Translations under genes and position numbers: made by a program
The notes under the pieces: model-generated
What the model was told of the DNA's origin: nothing
What the model saw: only the letters and a program-made list of their open reading frames with translations
Databases searched by the model: none
Assembly: GCA_965224535.1 (NCBI GenBank)
Contig: CBDCZR010000040.1
Location: 51,280 to 115,279, forward strand
Reading direction: 5' to 3'
From: JBCDHN01 sp965224535
Lineage (GTDB): Bacteria > Verrucomicrobiota > Verrucomicrobiia > Verrucomicrobiales > DEV007
DNA length: 64,000 nucleotides
In this document: positions 1 through 8,597 of the stretch, in pieces
Layout of the letters: each line of letters begins with the position of its first letter
How positions within the stretch are numbered: the first letter of the stretch is position 1

Positions 1-91
1 TCATGACGGGTGATTTACCCACCGGATCTCCGGCGAGAACCAGTCCCATCAAGAAGGCGAAGAGTGTGAGCGCGGCCGAGACCTTCTTCAT
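1..91 (-). CDS. 5' end of an unidentified secreted protein (runs off the window)
   Basis: An ATG at 91 opens a minus-strand frame that runs to the window edge (30 codons). The start MKKVSAALTLFAFLMGLVLA is a typical signal peptide: a lysine pair, a hydrophobic core and an Ala/Gly-rich end. About ten mature residues (GDPVGKSPVM) remain, too few to name a family. The upstream bases show no strong Shine-Dalgarno sequence. The protein is probably exported across the inner membrane; its function is unknown. Confidence 0.6.
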   Translation of the reverse strand, partial: MKKVSAALTLFAFLMGLVLAGDPVGKSPVM

Positions 92-163
92 AACACGTTA
101 GCTTTAAAATCAGACGGCGAAAGGTCAAGAAAAATTGAGGGAATAGTCCCTGACAAATCACGA

Positions 164-1048
164 TTATTTCAGCCGTTCTAGTTCCTCAGACAATTGCTCC
201 AATTTTTTCTTCAATTTGTTGATCTGCGTTTCCCGCCTCGCCGCTTCGGCCAAATTTTCATCTTCATGGGTTAGCAACTCGTGAAGGCTGCGGTCGGCAA
301 TTTCCCGCTGCGCCTCGTCCATGCCGTTGATAATCACTCCAATCACCAGGTTTAGCATAATCATCGTCCCAATGAGCACGAAACTGACAAAATAAGCCGC
401 TCCGATCAACGGCATGGCCTGGGAAACCCGGGGTGGCGAGTCCTGGTTGTATCCGTCGTACTGGTCTGACCCAAAAATCTGCAAATACATCACGTCCGTC
501 CAGTCCTCCAGCGTCACCACCCGAAACAACGAGAGCAGCGAGACCCAGAGATTGCCGAAATGGACGGGATCGTTCTCGCGAAACAACATCACCCCCACCA
601 CGGCGTAGATGTAGAACAGCAGCAGCAACAAAACGCTCACGTAACCCATCGACGGCAGGCTTTTGAGCATGGCGGTGACCAACAGTTGGAGCCGCGGAAT
701 CGCCGTGATGAGCCGCAAAACCCGCAGCAGGCGAAAAAGCCGCAAAACGGCGACGTAGCTGCCCCCAAACGGCAAGAAGCAGACCACCACGATCACGAAA
801 TCGAACACGTTCCAGCCATCGCGGAAGAAATCGAGCGGCCGAGGCCAAAGGGCGATCATTTTCAAGGCAATCTCCACCGTAAAAATCGCCAGAACCACGC
901 CATCCAGCGCCTCGATCAGCTTCCCATGACGCTCGGAGATCTCCGGAAACGTTGTCAGGCCGACCAGGACGCCTGCCATGACGATAACCCAGATGATGAA
1001 GGTGTTGAAAAGCGGCGAACTAACGATTCGCTCCGACCTCTGTTGCAT
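164..1048 (-). CDS. NaChBac-type voltage-gated cation channel
   Basis: This 294-residue inner-membrane protein has the single six-helix repeat of prokaryotic voltage-gated sodium/calcium channels, which work as tetramers. The voltage sensor S4 lies near residues 100-120 (VLRLFRLLRVLRLITAIPRL) with arginines every third position. The pore loop at about 179-185 reads TLEDWTD, where NaChBac has TLESWAS. S6 follows near 222-245 (IMLNLVIGVIINGM). The last 45 residues are charged and heptad-like (INKLKKKLEQLSEELERL), matching the C-terminal coiled coil that holds the tetramer together in this family. The acidic residue after the filter glutamate could raise calcium permeability, but that is inference. 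It is transcribed alone. Confidence 0.93.
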   Translation of the reverse strand: MQQRSERIVSSPLFNTFIIWVIVMAGVLVGLTTFPEISERHGKLIEALDGVVLAIFTVEIALKMIALWPRPLDFFRDGWNVFDFVIVVVCFLPFGGSYVAVLRLFRLLRVLRLITAIPRLQLLVTAMLKSLPSMGYVSVLLLLLFYIYAVVGVMLFRENDPVHFGNLWVSLLSLFRVVTLEDWTDVMYLQIFGSDQYDGYNQDSPPRVSQAMPLIGAAYFVSFVLIGTMIMLNLVIGVIINGMDEAQREIADRSLHELLTHEDENLAEAARRETQINKLKKKLEQLSEELERLK

Positions 1049-1265
1049 GGCGCAAGGTGCTAGCCTGGATTATTCATGATCCTTCGGCGAAAACGCGTGA
1101 AACAGCATCCATAGCCGCGTCAAACTTGATTTTGCCGGACTCAACGTATGTCTAGGCCAGAAGCGCGCAAAATTCCAGCATTTTTGATCTGCCAGATCCC
1201 GTAGATCCCGCAAAAAATGGGTTGCTAACGCCGCGTTGAGCGATAAAGCTTAGGCATCTACCTCA

Positions 1266-1339
<74 letters not shown>

Positions 1340-1350
1340 CTAACTTTAAG

Positions 1351-1384
1351 CCCTGTAACTTGCGAGTTACGGGGTTTTTTTGGT
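1351..1384 (+). terminator. Rho-independent terminator of the tRNA-Met gene
   Basis: CCCTGTAACT and AGTTACGGGG form a 10-bp stem with one G-T pair and a TGCG tetraloop, followed directly by seven T residues. It sits 12 bp after the tRNA. Confidence 0.88.
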
Positions 1385-1510
1385 TTTGGGGCCTGTTAGA
1401 GAATTGATTTTCATAAATGTTGGGCTTTTAAGGCTCGCCGTAGAGGCGCTAGGACTATCCTTGCCCCGCCCGCTCGAACGCTCGCATTTCCGGGCCTTGG
1501 GGAGGCACTA

Positions 1511-2744
1511 GTAGTTCGATTCATTAAAAGATCGACAAATAGTCAAGCGCAACTGCTCAGTCCAAATCGAAGGCCCGCCATTTGTGAACAACCGGTTGCT
1601 GGTTGATCTCGTTGATGCCAAGGAGGATGCGATCCTTGAGTTCCTCTTTGCTATCAACACGGATTTTTCGAAGAAACGTACGCGCCATCTTACTGAAAAC
1701 CGTTTCGATGATGTTTAGCCACGAAGCGTGCTTCGGTGTATGCACGTATTCAAATCTTCCCGGCCGGGTCTCAAGCCATGCCATCGTTTCCTTCGAGATG
1801 TGGGCGCTATGATTGTCTAGAATGATGCGAATGCGGCAATCCGCAGGGTAATAATCGTCGAGGCTGCGCAACAGTTCAATGAACTCGCAGCTCCGGTGGC
1901 GCTCCTCCACATTGGCGTGAATGTAACCGGAGTGAAGATCGATCCCCGCCAAGATCGACAGTGTCCCGAGCCGCTCGTATTCATAGTCACGCCCGATACC
2001 GGGATGCTTGTCAGGAACCGGTGGCAGCTCGGGAGCGATGGGCTTGATGGCCTGCACGCCGGGTTTTTCATCGGCCGACACCGTCACCACACCCGGCTCC
2101 ACAAAGGGATCGAAGCCCCGGGCGTTGGCGATGGCGACTTCTTGGTAGGCGACGAGCACCTCGGCCTGTTTGCGCTCAAACTCCGGATCTTTGCGTTCGA
2201 GATAATATTGCACCTTGTATGGTTTGACTTCGCGCTGGTTGAGAATTCTCCAGACGGTCGCCTTTGCCGCTTTGTCGAGGCATTGATGGCCCAGCTTTGG
2301 GCCGCGGATGCGTACGTGTTCGGCTAACGCCTTCATCGTCCAGAGTTCCGCGGCATATCCCAGGTCTTTGGGTTTAGTGCAGGCCAATTCGATGACCCAG
2401 CTCTTGGCTGCAAGTGTGATTTTGGGATCGTGGGGCCGATGATATTTGTCATCCAGCGCGGCGATGGGTCCGAGAGCGAGCGCCCGGTCAATCCACTTGT
2501 AAACCACGTCACGCGAAACTCCCACCTCTTTGGCGACCTCGGAAATGGTAGCGCCGGAGGAGTAGGACAAGAGCACCTTGGATCGCCGAATCCGCCGCAG
2601 TGATTCAGTTTGTGAATTCGCTATGCGCTTGAGAGTTTGTTGGTCGTCTTGTGAAAGTGTTAGAGGTGCTCTGGTAGTTTTTCTGGCCATCCAAATATCT
2701 AACACAGATTAAATATTTATCGATCTTTTAATGAAACGGACTAC
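1511..2744 (-). mobile_element. IS630-family insertion sequence, copy A
   Basis: This 1234-bp element has near-identical 31-bp terminal inverted repeats at 1511-1541 and 2714-2744, differing at three positions by eye, with the shared core TTCATTAAAAGATCGA. Both ends abut a TA dinucleotide (1509-1510 and 2745-2746), the target duplication expected for IS630/Tc1-type elements. One transposase gene fills the interior and appears intact, so the copy may be active. A sigma-factor fragment begins directly at its right end. Confidence 0.93.
1557..2705 (-). CDS. IS630 transposase
   Basis: This 382-residue DDE transposase cuts and rejoins IS copy A. An N-terminal helix-turn-helix (GATISEVAKEVGVSRDVVYK, about residues 52-71) binds the ends. 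The catalytic triad is visible: Asp in VTVSADEKPGVQ, Asp in IRIILDNHSAHIS, and Glu in HASWLNIIETVFSKM. Initiation may be at the internal ATG at 2690 (MARKTTRAPL) rather than at 2705. No frameshift or stop interrupts it. Confidence 0.93.
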   Translation of the reverse strand: MLDIWMARKTTRAPLTLSQDDQQTLKRIANSQTESLRRIRRSKVLLSYSSGATISEVAKEVGVSRDVVYKWIDRALALGPIAALDDKYHRPHDPKITLAAKSWVIELACTKPKDLGYAAELWTMKALAEHVRIRGPKLGHQCLDKAAKATVWRILNQREVKPYKVQYYLERKDPEFERKQAEVLVAYQEVAIANARGFDPFVEPGVVTVSADEKPGVQAIKPIAPELPPVPDKHPGIGRDYEYERLGTLSILAGIDLHSGYIHANVEERHRSCEFIELLRSLDDYYPADCRIRIILDNHSAHISKETMAWLETRPGRFEYVHTPKHASWLNIIETVFSKMARTFLRKIRVDSKEELKDRILLGINEINQQPVVHKWRAFDLD

Positions 2745-2749
2745 TAGAT

Positions 2750-3045
2750 CGCAAGTGGTTGAACGTAGTGGCACCTGAAAATGGGCCCGTGCAATCTTAC
2801 TTGGTGAAGCGCCTGAACGACTACGCGAAGAATGTCAATCGCAAAGAGTCAACTCCAAGGCGAGGAGGAAAAACAACAACGCTTTCGCTGGAACAAGTTG
2901 CCGAAGGACTCTCTACCGAAGTAATCAGCTATCGGGACGATCCTTCGCGAATGCTGGACCGGAAAGAGGCGCTCACATTGCTTGCTGAAGCCCTCCGCGA
3001 TCTAAAGATAGAGGTGGCAATGGCTGGCGAGCCCCAGGAAAACAG
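2750..3045 (+). pseudogene. Fragment of an ECF-type RNA polymerase sigma factor
   Basis: The frame immediately right of IS copy A encodes LVKRLNDYAKNVNRKEST, then RRGGKTTTLSLEQVAEGL and DPSRMLDRKEALTLLAEAL. This pattern, a basic helix, RRGG linker, LSLE and a D/E-R-ALTLLE-type helix, is typical of the centre of the large ECF sigma family found in Planctomycetota and Verrucomicrobiota. Region 2 is absent upstream and region 4 is absent downstream. The only start in frame is a TTG, so this is a remnant. The open frame continues to 3286 only as an accident of frame overlap. Confidence 0.65.
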
Positions 3046-3333
3046 CTGCTGGCAATGGGCCTACACGATCGCAGTGAACTCATCTCCGCCGATCCGGCAA
3101 ACGCGGAGCTGGGCACGTTTGCCTACCAATACAACGGCCTCGGCAACCGCGAAACCGCTACTGAAGGCAACAAGACGACCGCCTACCAAACCAACGCGCT
3201 CAATCAATACACTCAAACCCAAATCAGCGCAGATCAGCGTCCCTTGGCGGTTACCTCGCCGCAGTATGACTTGGACGGAGACCTGATCAGCGACGACAAG
3301 GCTGCCTACACCTGGAACGCCCGGGGCGGCTAG
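3046..3333 (+). pseudogene. RHS/YD-repeat fragment
   Basis: About 90 residues of RHS-type tyrosine-aspartate repeat sequence are visible: FAYQYNGLGNRETATEG, then AYQTNALNQYTQTQ and YDLDGDLISDDKAAYTWNARG. RHS proteins are very large surface or secreted toxin carriers. Here there is neither an N-terminus nor a core and toxin end. It joins the sigma fragment in a different frame, so the junction at about 3050 is a deletion or recombination scar. It is distinct in sequence from the RHS gene at the right end of the window. Confidence 0.7.
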
Positions 3334-3370
3334 CTTCGCACACCCATCCGTCGCGTGACAGATGCTCAAT
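3333..3370 (+). repeat. Solitary copy of the 42-bp palindromic unit
   Basis: The stretch CTTCGCACACCCATC followed by CGTCGCGTGACAGATG matches the consensus of the tandem array at 15525-15845. It is a single unit, placed between the RHS fragment and the porin promoter, so the unit exists outside the array. Confidence 0.7.
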
Positions 3371-3438
3371 ACCCGGAACTACGCCAGTTCGCCGATCAAT
3401 CCGGCGAAGGTTCGGGAGTGGCGCGCGCATGAGAGGGT

Positions 3439-3466
3439 TTGACAGATCTTGCCAAAAGCTTAAGTT
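3439..3466 (+). promoter_or_regulatory. Possible sigma-70-type promoter of the porin gene
   Basis: A consensus -35 box TTGACA (3439-3444) is followed after 16 bp by TAAGTT (3461-3466), a weak -10 match. If correct, the transcript begins only a few bases before the ATG at 3478, giving a very short leader. No strong Shine-Dalgarno sequence lies before that ATG. Prediction by eye only. Confidence 0.35.
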
Positions 3467-3477
3467 ATCCTAACAAA

Positions 3478-4701
3478 ATGACACCGCGCACCCACTTCAT
3501 CCTGTTCACCCTATTCACAACCGCCGTTTTGGCGGAAGCCGGAGATCCGCCAGAGGTCGTCACTCCGCCGCACCCGCTGGATTGGCTCACCGACGCCAAG
3601 CCGACCGTCAATTTGCGCCCGCGCTACGAATTCGGCGATCAGGAGGGTCTCCGCAGCTCTCACGCGGGCACGTTGCGGAGCCGGCTCGGCATTTTGAGCG
3701 GAACTTATGCCGGAATTCAGGCATTTGCGGAATACGAGGGCACGATCACCGCGGACAGGGAGAGCTATCAAGCTGCCAGCGTCCATGGTTTGGGCCAAAA
3801 CCGGACGATCATCGCCGATCCGGAATCGCACGAACTGAACCAGCTTTGGTTGAGTTTTGACGGCTGGATTCCGGCAAGCATGGTCAAGGTTGGACGGCAG
3901 GGGATCAATCTCGACAATCAGCGCTACGTCGGCACGGTTGCCTGGCGCCAAAACATGCAAACGTTCGACGCGGTGACGGTGGAGGCCAAGCCCATGGATG
4001 AACTGACGATGATTTACGGCTACGTCAACCACGTCGAGCGCATTTTCGGTTCCGGAGACATCGCCAACCCCGCGCACACGGACTTCGACGGCCATTCGCA
4101 CCTCATCAACGTTGCTTGCGGCAAGCTAGTGTTGTTTGCTTACTTTTTTGACCTGGAAAACGACGCCGGAGCCGCGAACAGCAACCAAAGTTTCGGCGCA
4201 CATCTCACCCAGCCGTTGTTCGACGAATTTCTCACGCTTTATGGCGAATACGGCTACCAAACCGACGCGTTCGACAGTCCGCTGGACTACGGCGCCAACT
4301 ATTTCCACGCCACCGCGTCTTTCGATACCAAGCCGGTTGGATTGCTCTTCGGCTATGAATATTTGGGCAGCGACAATGGCGTGGGTTACAAATTTCCGCT
4401 CGGGACTAACCACGCGTTTAACGGCTATGCGGACAAGTTTTTGAGCACACCGGCTCAGGGGCTCCAAGACGCCTACGTTAGCGGAAGCGCGGAACTGCCT
4501 TTTGATCTAACCGGCAAGTTATACTACCACAAATTCCATGCCGTTAGCGGCGGGGCCAACTTTGGTGACGAGGTGGATCTGGTTTTGATCAAAAAACTCA
4601 ACGACAACCTCACAATTCTCGGCAAATACGCCTATTTCTGGTCTGACGGAGATTTTGCGGACATTCAGCGCTCCAGCATTCAGTTAGACTACAAATTTTA
4701 G
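3478..4701 (+). CDS. Outer-membrane porin, alginate-export type
   Basis: This protein of about 407 residues starts with a signal peptide (MTPRTHFILFTLFTTAVLAEA). The mature part has alternating aromatic and polar strands typical of a beta-barrel and ends in QLDYKF, the terminal aromatic signature used for barrel insertion. Segments such as VNLRPRYEFGDQEGL, FDAVTVEAKPMDELTMIYGY and KVGRQGINLDNQRYVGTVAW resemble the Alginate_exp domain family. It probably forms an outer-membrane channel for an anionic or sugar substrate; the substrate is not inferable. The ATG at 3478 is chosen because it begins the signal peptide, although the frame opens earlier. Confidence 0.82.
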   Translation: MTPRTHFILFTLFTTAVLAEAGDPPEVVTPPHPLDWLTDAKPTVNLRPRYEFGDQEGLRSSHAGTLRSRLGILSGTYAGIQAFAEYEGTITADRESYQAASVHGLGQNRTIIADPESHELNQLWLSFDGWIPASMVKVGRQGINLDNQRYVGTVAWRQNMQTFDAVTVEAKPMDELTMIYGYVNHVERIFGSGDIANPAHTDFDGHSHLINVACGKLVLFAYFFDLENDAGAANSNQSFGAHLTQPLFDEFLTLYGEYGYQTDAFDSPLDYGANYFHATASFDTKPVGLLFGYEYLGSDNGVGYKFPLGTNHAFNGYADKFLSTPAQGLQDAYVSGSAELPFDLTGKLYYHKFHAVSGGANFGDEVDLVLIKKLNDNLTILGKYAYFWSDGDFADIQRSSIQLDYKF

Positions 4702-4745
4702 CCGTTTGCCTGATTCGTTTCCTCAATTCGCCGAGATATGGGGTA

Positions 4746-5143
4746 GCTGACCTTTGTCCGCCTTGCCGCGTTAGCGCGCCTCGGTGAAAAAGGAGCGCAA
4801 AATCGCGGCGCACTCTTCTTCCAGCACGCCGGCGGCAATTTCGCTGCGGTGATTGAGCGTGGGCTGCTGGAGCAGGTTCATGAGTCCTCCCGCCGCGCCG
4901 CCCTTGGGATCGGGACACCCGAAAATCACGCGACGCACGCGGCAGAGCACGATCGCACCGGCGCACATGGGGCAGGGTTCCTTGGTGACGTAGAGATCGC
5001 ACTCGCTGAGCCGCCAATCTTCCTGGTGCGCCTCCTTGAGCAGCTCCACCTGGTTGTAGGCACGGGCAATGACGCGGCCATCGTGAACCACTACCGCGCC
5101 GATCGGCACTTCCGTGGCCCGATAGGCCAGTTGCGCTTTGCGC
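4746..5143 (-). repeat. Left long direct repeat (tadA-derived) of the island
   Basis: About 398 bp matches 15991-16430 in the same orientation with roughly 20 mismatches by eye, apart from one 42-bp gap in this copy. Together the two repeats bracket the defence-type island. Homologous recombination between them could excise everything in between. Confidence 0.85.
4771..5142 (-). pseudogene. tadA: Dead tadA copy lacking the catalytic HAE motif
   Basis: The frame encodes a tRNA adenosine deaminase from AQLAYRATEVPIGAVVV to the C-terminus. The zinc-binding PCxxC (KEPCPMCAGAIV) is kept. Compared with the intact gene at 15983-16504, a 42-bp in-frame deletion removes 14 residues containing HAEM, which supply a zinc ligand and the catalytic glutamate. 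The N-terminal 30 or so residues are also missing: homology stops at about 5142 and an in-frame stop lies just upstream. Any product would be inactive as a deaminase. Confidence 0.9.
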
Positions 5144-5337
5144 CGCCGAGCATGGTTTTAACGTGGCCAAAATTGCCGGCAGCCGCGCGGAAACGGCAAG
5201 GGTCTTCGAACATCGGTAGTTACCCGCGATGGTCAACCTGAGGAGGAAACCGACTCTGCCAACATTGCGAGCCTGGTTCGCTGAGTTGAACCCAAACTGG
5301 TGGCAAGCGCCTTTCCGTAGACCAATTCCTTCCAGGC

Positions 5338-5945
5338 TCAAGCTGCCTCTTCCTGATCATCATTGTCGACATTCTCAGCAGCCGGCTGCGCGCTCTCAAT
5401 CGGCGTTACCTTGGGATCTTCAGACTCGGGCGTCTCCGCATCCGTCACCGCGGCCTCCTCAGATTGGGATTTGGAACGCCGGCTCCGGGCGCGCAAGAAA
5501 TGATGCGGAAACAGCCGCAACAGCTCCTCCTTCTCCTCATCGCTCGCCTTCTGCCCGTCCTGGGCCACGATCAAGAGATTATCCATCAGCCGTTGCTCCA
5601 AAGTCACCCGCGTCTCGCTCACCGTCGCCTTGGCCTCACTCGCCGCAGCCTTCGCGGCCAACTGAGCGTCGCGCGCCTCGCGAAACCGGAGAATCACACC
5701 CTTCTTGGGCTTGGCCTCCGTGCCGGGATGAAAAAAGTCAGCCACCACATCGGGATCCAGCTTGGCGCCGACCACGTCCAGGCCCTCTTCAAATCGCTTC
5801 ATCTTGCTCTCCACATCGCCCAGATTCGCCTTGCTGTAATCGGTCACCCCACTGGGATAAAAGCGCAGGTAATTATAGAAATAGCAGAAATTAGATAAAT
5901 ACGTGGCGTACGCATAGGTTCGCTGCTCGCAAAAGGACCGGAAAA
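5338..5945 (-). CDS. Conserved hypothetical protein, probably 5'-truncated
   Basis: I do not recognise this family. The frame encodes an aromatic-rich start (RTYAYATYLSNFCYFYNYL), then TDYSKANLGDVESKMKRFEE, KLDPDVVADFFHPGTEAKPK, and an acidic tail rich in Glu, Asp and Ala. The first usable start is a GTG at 5847, but convincing coding sequence continues upstream to a stop at about 5946, directly next to the restriction gene, so the original start was probably lost. A related fragment of the FHPGTEAKP region recurs at 8598-8674, the other side of the restriction-modification pair. Function unknown; no signal peptide or membrane segment is seen. Confidence 0.55.
5688..5766. repeat. Short direct repeat flanking the R-M genes, left copy
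   Basis: This stretch of about 78 bp lies inside the hypothetical gene and matches 8598-8674 in the same orientation with about five differences. The two copies enclose both restriction-modification genes. Confidence 0.8.
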
Positions 5946-5946
5946 C

Positions 5947-6681
5947 TCAAGAAGCCGCGGTCGCTGCGATATGCCCGGCAAAGGTCGTCACGAACGTCTT
6001 GAGACTGGTCATATCGTCAAACGACTCGTATTTCCCGTTCTTGATCGCGGTGCGCGGCGAGGCAATCACAGTGGCTGCGGTATAGAGCTGTTCTTGAATC
6101 AGCTTCTTGCATAGCAAATGGTAGCGCTCGATATAAGAAGATTGATTGAACTCGGGAAACACGGGGAAATGCGGAGTGGCGTCTCGAACTGGTGATCGGG
6201 ACTTCTCGGTATCCTCAACGAGTATGATCCAGCCGAGAAACGGTCGCCGTACGTCGCCGAAGGCGTTTTCGCGATAAGCCGTCCAAAAATCGTGCGACGA
6301 GCCGATCGCTTCCTCCGCCCGATTGTTGAAGTTGTTACCAAAGGACGGGCCAACTTGAGATTTAAACTCCAACGCAGCCACCAAATCGCCATCGTTCATG
6401 ATCAGCATATCCCAAAGCTTGGTGGGACGAAAAAAGCCGGGAAGTGTCAGTACCTTCTTCTGCAAATGGATCTCAGCTTCTTTCAGTCCGTTGCGCTTCA
6501 CCAAATCACTGACCAGCGTCAGAAATCCATCCATGTTCTTCCCACTAGTCACGGCGCCTCGCTCCCCTTGGTCAGCCTTCCCGGATTTGGTCTGCTTGGT
6601 CGCGGCGGATTCACGCCCCTGCCAGAAGATCTTCACCGCGGTTTTGGTTTTCGCTTTGTAATTGGCGAGATTGAGGCCCAT
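5947..6681 (-). CDS. PaeR7I/XhoI-like type II restriction endonuclease
   Basis: This 244-residue protein matches the PaeR7I family, whose members cut at CTCGAG. The diagnostic segment is WDMLIMNDGDLVAALEFKSQ, followed by VGPSFGNNFNNRAEEAIG, which holds the D...E-x-K nuclease core. A second family-typical stretch is RRPFLGWIILVEDTEKS. The length agrees with PaeR7I. The ATG at 6681 lies 2 bp after the methylase stop, so the two are co-transcribed with the methylase first, a common order that protects the host DNA. CTCGAG specificity is inferred from family membership only. Confidence 0.92.
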   Translation of the reverse strand: MGLNLANYKAKTKTAVKIFWQGRESAATKQTKSGKADQGERGAVTSGKNMDGFLTLVSDLVKRNGLKEAEIHLQKKVLTLPGFFRPTKLWDMLIMNDGDLVAALEFKSQVGPSFGNNFNNRAEEAIGSSHDFWTAYRENAFGDVRRPFLGWIILVEDTEKSRSPVRDATPHFPVFPEFNQSSYIERYHLLCKKLIQEQLYTAATVIASPRTAIKNGKYESFDDMTSLKTFVTTFAGHIAATAAS

Positions 6682-6683
6682 GG

Positions 6684-8384
6684 CTAGCTCTTCAAGTCCA
6701 GGTGTTGCATATCATCCTTGGATAGACCGTAGATGCGCCCAACCACGGACAAGATTGCTTTCGATTTTGAAGCCAACGATGGATCATTCAACTTCCGCCG
6801 ATCCGCGGCCGATACATCGCTCCAGCGTGGTAACCTGATGCGGCGAAGATATTGCGCTTGAAAGCGCAGGCAACCGCCATGCATCTTCGTGGAATAGGCC
6901 CGCACAAAGAGATGAGCTATCCCGCTCATCAGAACTGCCTGCAACGGCTCAAGCGGCCACTCCTGCGAAACGATATAATAGAGGTTGTGATGCGGATAGA
7001 GCTGACCTTCTTCGTAGACAACTGACGCCCCGCCTTTGATATCCGGAATCAGGAGCTTGGGAGTTGTAGCCAGTTCGGGCGTAATCCGGTCGATCGTGCG
7101 ATACCAAAAGTCCGCGCGCCGTTTGGCGCAATGCCGCGCCTTCAACCGATTGCCATGCTTATGGATATACTTGGCAAACCGTGGATACCGTGACAGGTCC
7201 GCCGCCGAACCGTCCTCTTCAAAGGGATTGACCACGCCCAAACCACGCCAGCACACCTCCCCTTCCAGAAGATCCCGAGTCATTGCCAACGGCAGCTTTC
7301 GTTCCTCCTCCACATCCAGTTCCTCCATCGGTCCGATGAACACTTTATCAGCCCCGGTCGCCACACCAATTCCCACACGACACCCCGCTTCCTCCAGCGT
7401 GGGAAACTCCGCTTCGAGCCGCCTCACCAAGGCGAGGGAGGGTTGGGCATCCGCCTCCAAAAGCCAGGGATCGCCCCCCTGCGCCACATTCGGCATTTCC
7501 TGCACGGTTTCGGCATTCACCTTTCCCTTTGCGGTAAGTTCCTGGCACAACCTGGCCAACCCCTCCGTGGAAACTTCCGGGCGATGCGCCATCCGCACCG
7601 GCCCCTTCGCGCCTCGCTGGATCACGGTGATGGCCGGATAGGCGATCACCTCGCTTTGAAACGCGGCCGTGTCCACCATGTCCACATAATACTTGAGGGT
7701 AAAACCATCCGACACCATTTCCCGCAGCGGCCCGCCGTAGCGATTCTTCATCCAACGGTCGGAGCAGATGAAAGCCAGCACACTGCGTTTGCCCAAAAGT
7801 TGCAGCGAGCGTTCGATAAACGGCACGTAAAGATCCGCCCGGTCGTAGAGCGTCGCGAACCTGTTCCGGTATTCCGCCAAGAGCGGGGCCGGGATCGACT
7901 CCTGGCGCACATATGGGGGATTGCCCACCACGAAATCGAACGCCCGGTCGAATGGTTCGAGCAAGAAGTCAGCATTCACCAGCCAGCGTTCCGTCAATCG
8001 GCCGATCTCCGCTTTGCTGAACCCAGCCTTTTCGAGTTGCGAATGAATCCGTTCACGGGTTGCCTCGAAGCTATCACGGTGAAGCTCCACCGCGTGAATC
8101 GCATCCATGAGTTGCTCGCTCGTTTTCCCATCGCGCTGGGCGGATGCGATGAGGCGCTCGATGGCGGGAAGAAGGAAATCGCCGGAACCGAACGAGGGCT
8201 CAAGTAGCGTGGATTTCCAGAGCGGCTTGTCGGGCGTGTAGCCGGCCAAATCGAGGATGAAATGCACCACCTCCGGACGCGTGTAAACTTGGCCTCGTTC
8301 TTCGTCGTGAGCCGATTTCATGCGCTCGATCTCGGCGCCGAGAAAGACCTGTGGAGCGAAGAGTTCTGGGGTGTGGTTGGGCAT
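6684..8384 (-). CDS. N6-adenine DNA methyltransferase of the PaeR7I-like system
   Basis: This 566-residue methyltransferase transfers a methyl group from S-adenosylmethionine to adenine and protects the site cut by its partner nuclease. The SAM-binding motif I is LLEPSFGSGDFLLPAIERL (about residue 60) and the catalytic motif IV is VVGNPPYVRQ (about 155). The N-terminal RGQVYTRPEVVHFILDLAGY is typical of gamma-type N6 methylases with an attached target-recognition region at the C-terminus, which here includes LNDPSLASKSKAI near the end. It is first in a two-gene operon with the endonuclease. No frameshift is seen. Confidence 0.92.
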   Translation of the reverse strand: MPNHTPELFAPQVFLGAEIERMKSAHDEERGQVYTRPEVVHFILDLAGYTPDKPLWKSTLLEPSFGSGDFLLPAIERLIASAQRDGKTSEQLMDAIHAVELHRDSFEATRERIHSQLEKAGFSKAEIGRLTERWLVNADFLLEPFDRAFDFVVGNPPYVRQESIPAPLLAEYRNRFATLYDRADLYVPFIERSLQLLGKRSVLAFICSDRWMKNRYGGPLREMVSDGFTLKYYVDMVDTAAFQSEVIAYPAITVIQRGAKGPVRMAHRPEVSTEGLARLCQELTAKGKVNAETVQEMPNVAQGGDPWLLEADAQPSLALVRRLEAEFPTLEEAGCRVGIGVATGADKVFIGPMEELDVEEERKLPLAMTRDLLEGEVCWRGLGVVNPFEEDGSAADLSRYPRFAKYIHKHGNRLKARHCAKRRADFWYRTIDRITPELATTPKLLIPDIKGGASVVYEEGQLYPHHNLYYIVSQEWPLEPLQAVLMSGIAHLFVRAYSTKMHGGCLRFQAQYLRRIRLPRWSDVSAADRRKLNDPSLASKSKAILSVVGRIYGLSKDDMQHLDLKS

Positions 8385-8530
8385 TCCTTACTTCTGCGCA
8401 GACTTGGAAGGGAAAATGGGGATTTTGCGAGGGCGGTCAATCAGGAGAATGAAGATTGATCGTGCAGGGCTGATTTGATTTTACACAACCACCGGAAATA
8501 TCCAGATTTTCCACTCCTATTCTGGTGCCT

Positions 8531-8595
8531 GTCCCTTGGCAATGCTTGTCCCTTGGCAATGCTCCTGTCCCTTGGCAATGCTCCTTGGCAATGCT
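8531..8595. repeat. Short tandem repeat (GTCCCTTGGCAATGCT)
   Basis: Three exact copies of a 16-bp unit at 8531, 8548 and 8567 and a fourth partial copy at 8584 lie upstream of the methylase gene, abutting the right short direct repeat. The wider gap 8385-8771 otherwise holds no recognisable gene. Confidence 0.85.
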
Positions 8596-8597
8596 TG

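Noticed and set aside
264..848. Long minus-strand frame overlapping the ion channel
   Set aside because: It is a shadow frame with Arg/Ala-rich composition and no domain. The channel frame on the same strand explains the coding signal.
2759..3286. 175-codon gene right of IS copy A
   Set aside because: The N-terminal half is a sigma-factor fragment and the rest is a wrong-frame reading of RHS repeats. It is better described as two pseudogene fragments.
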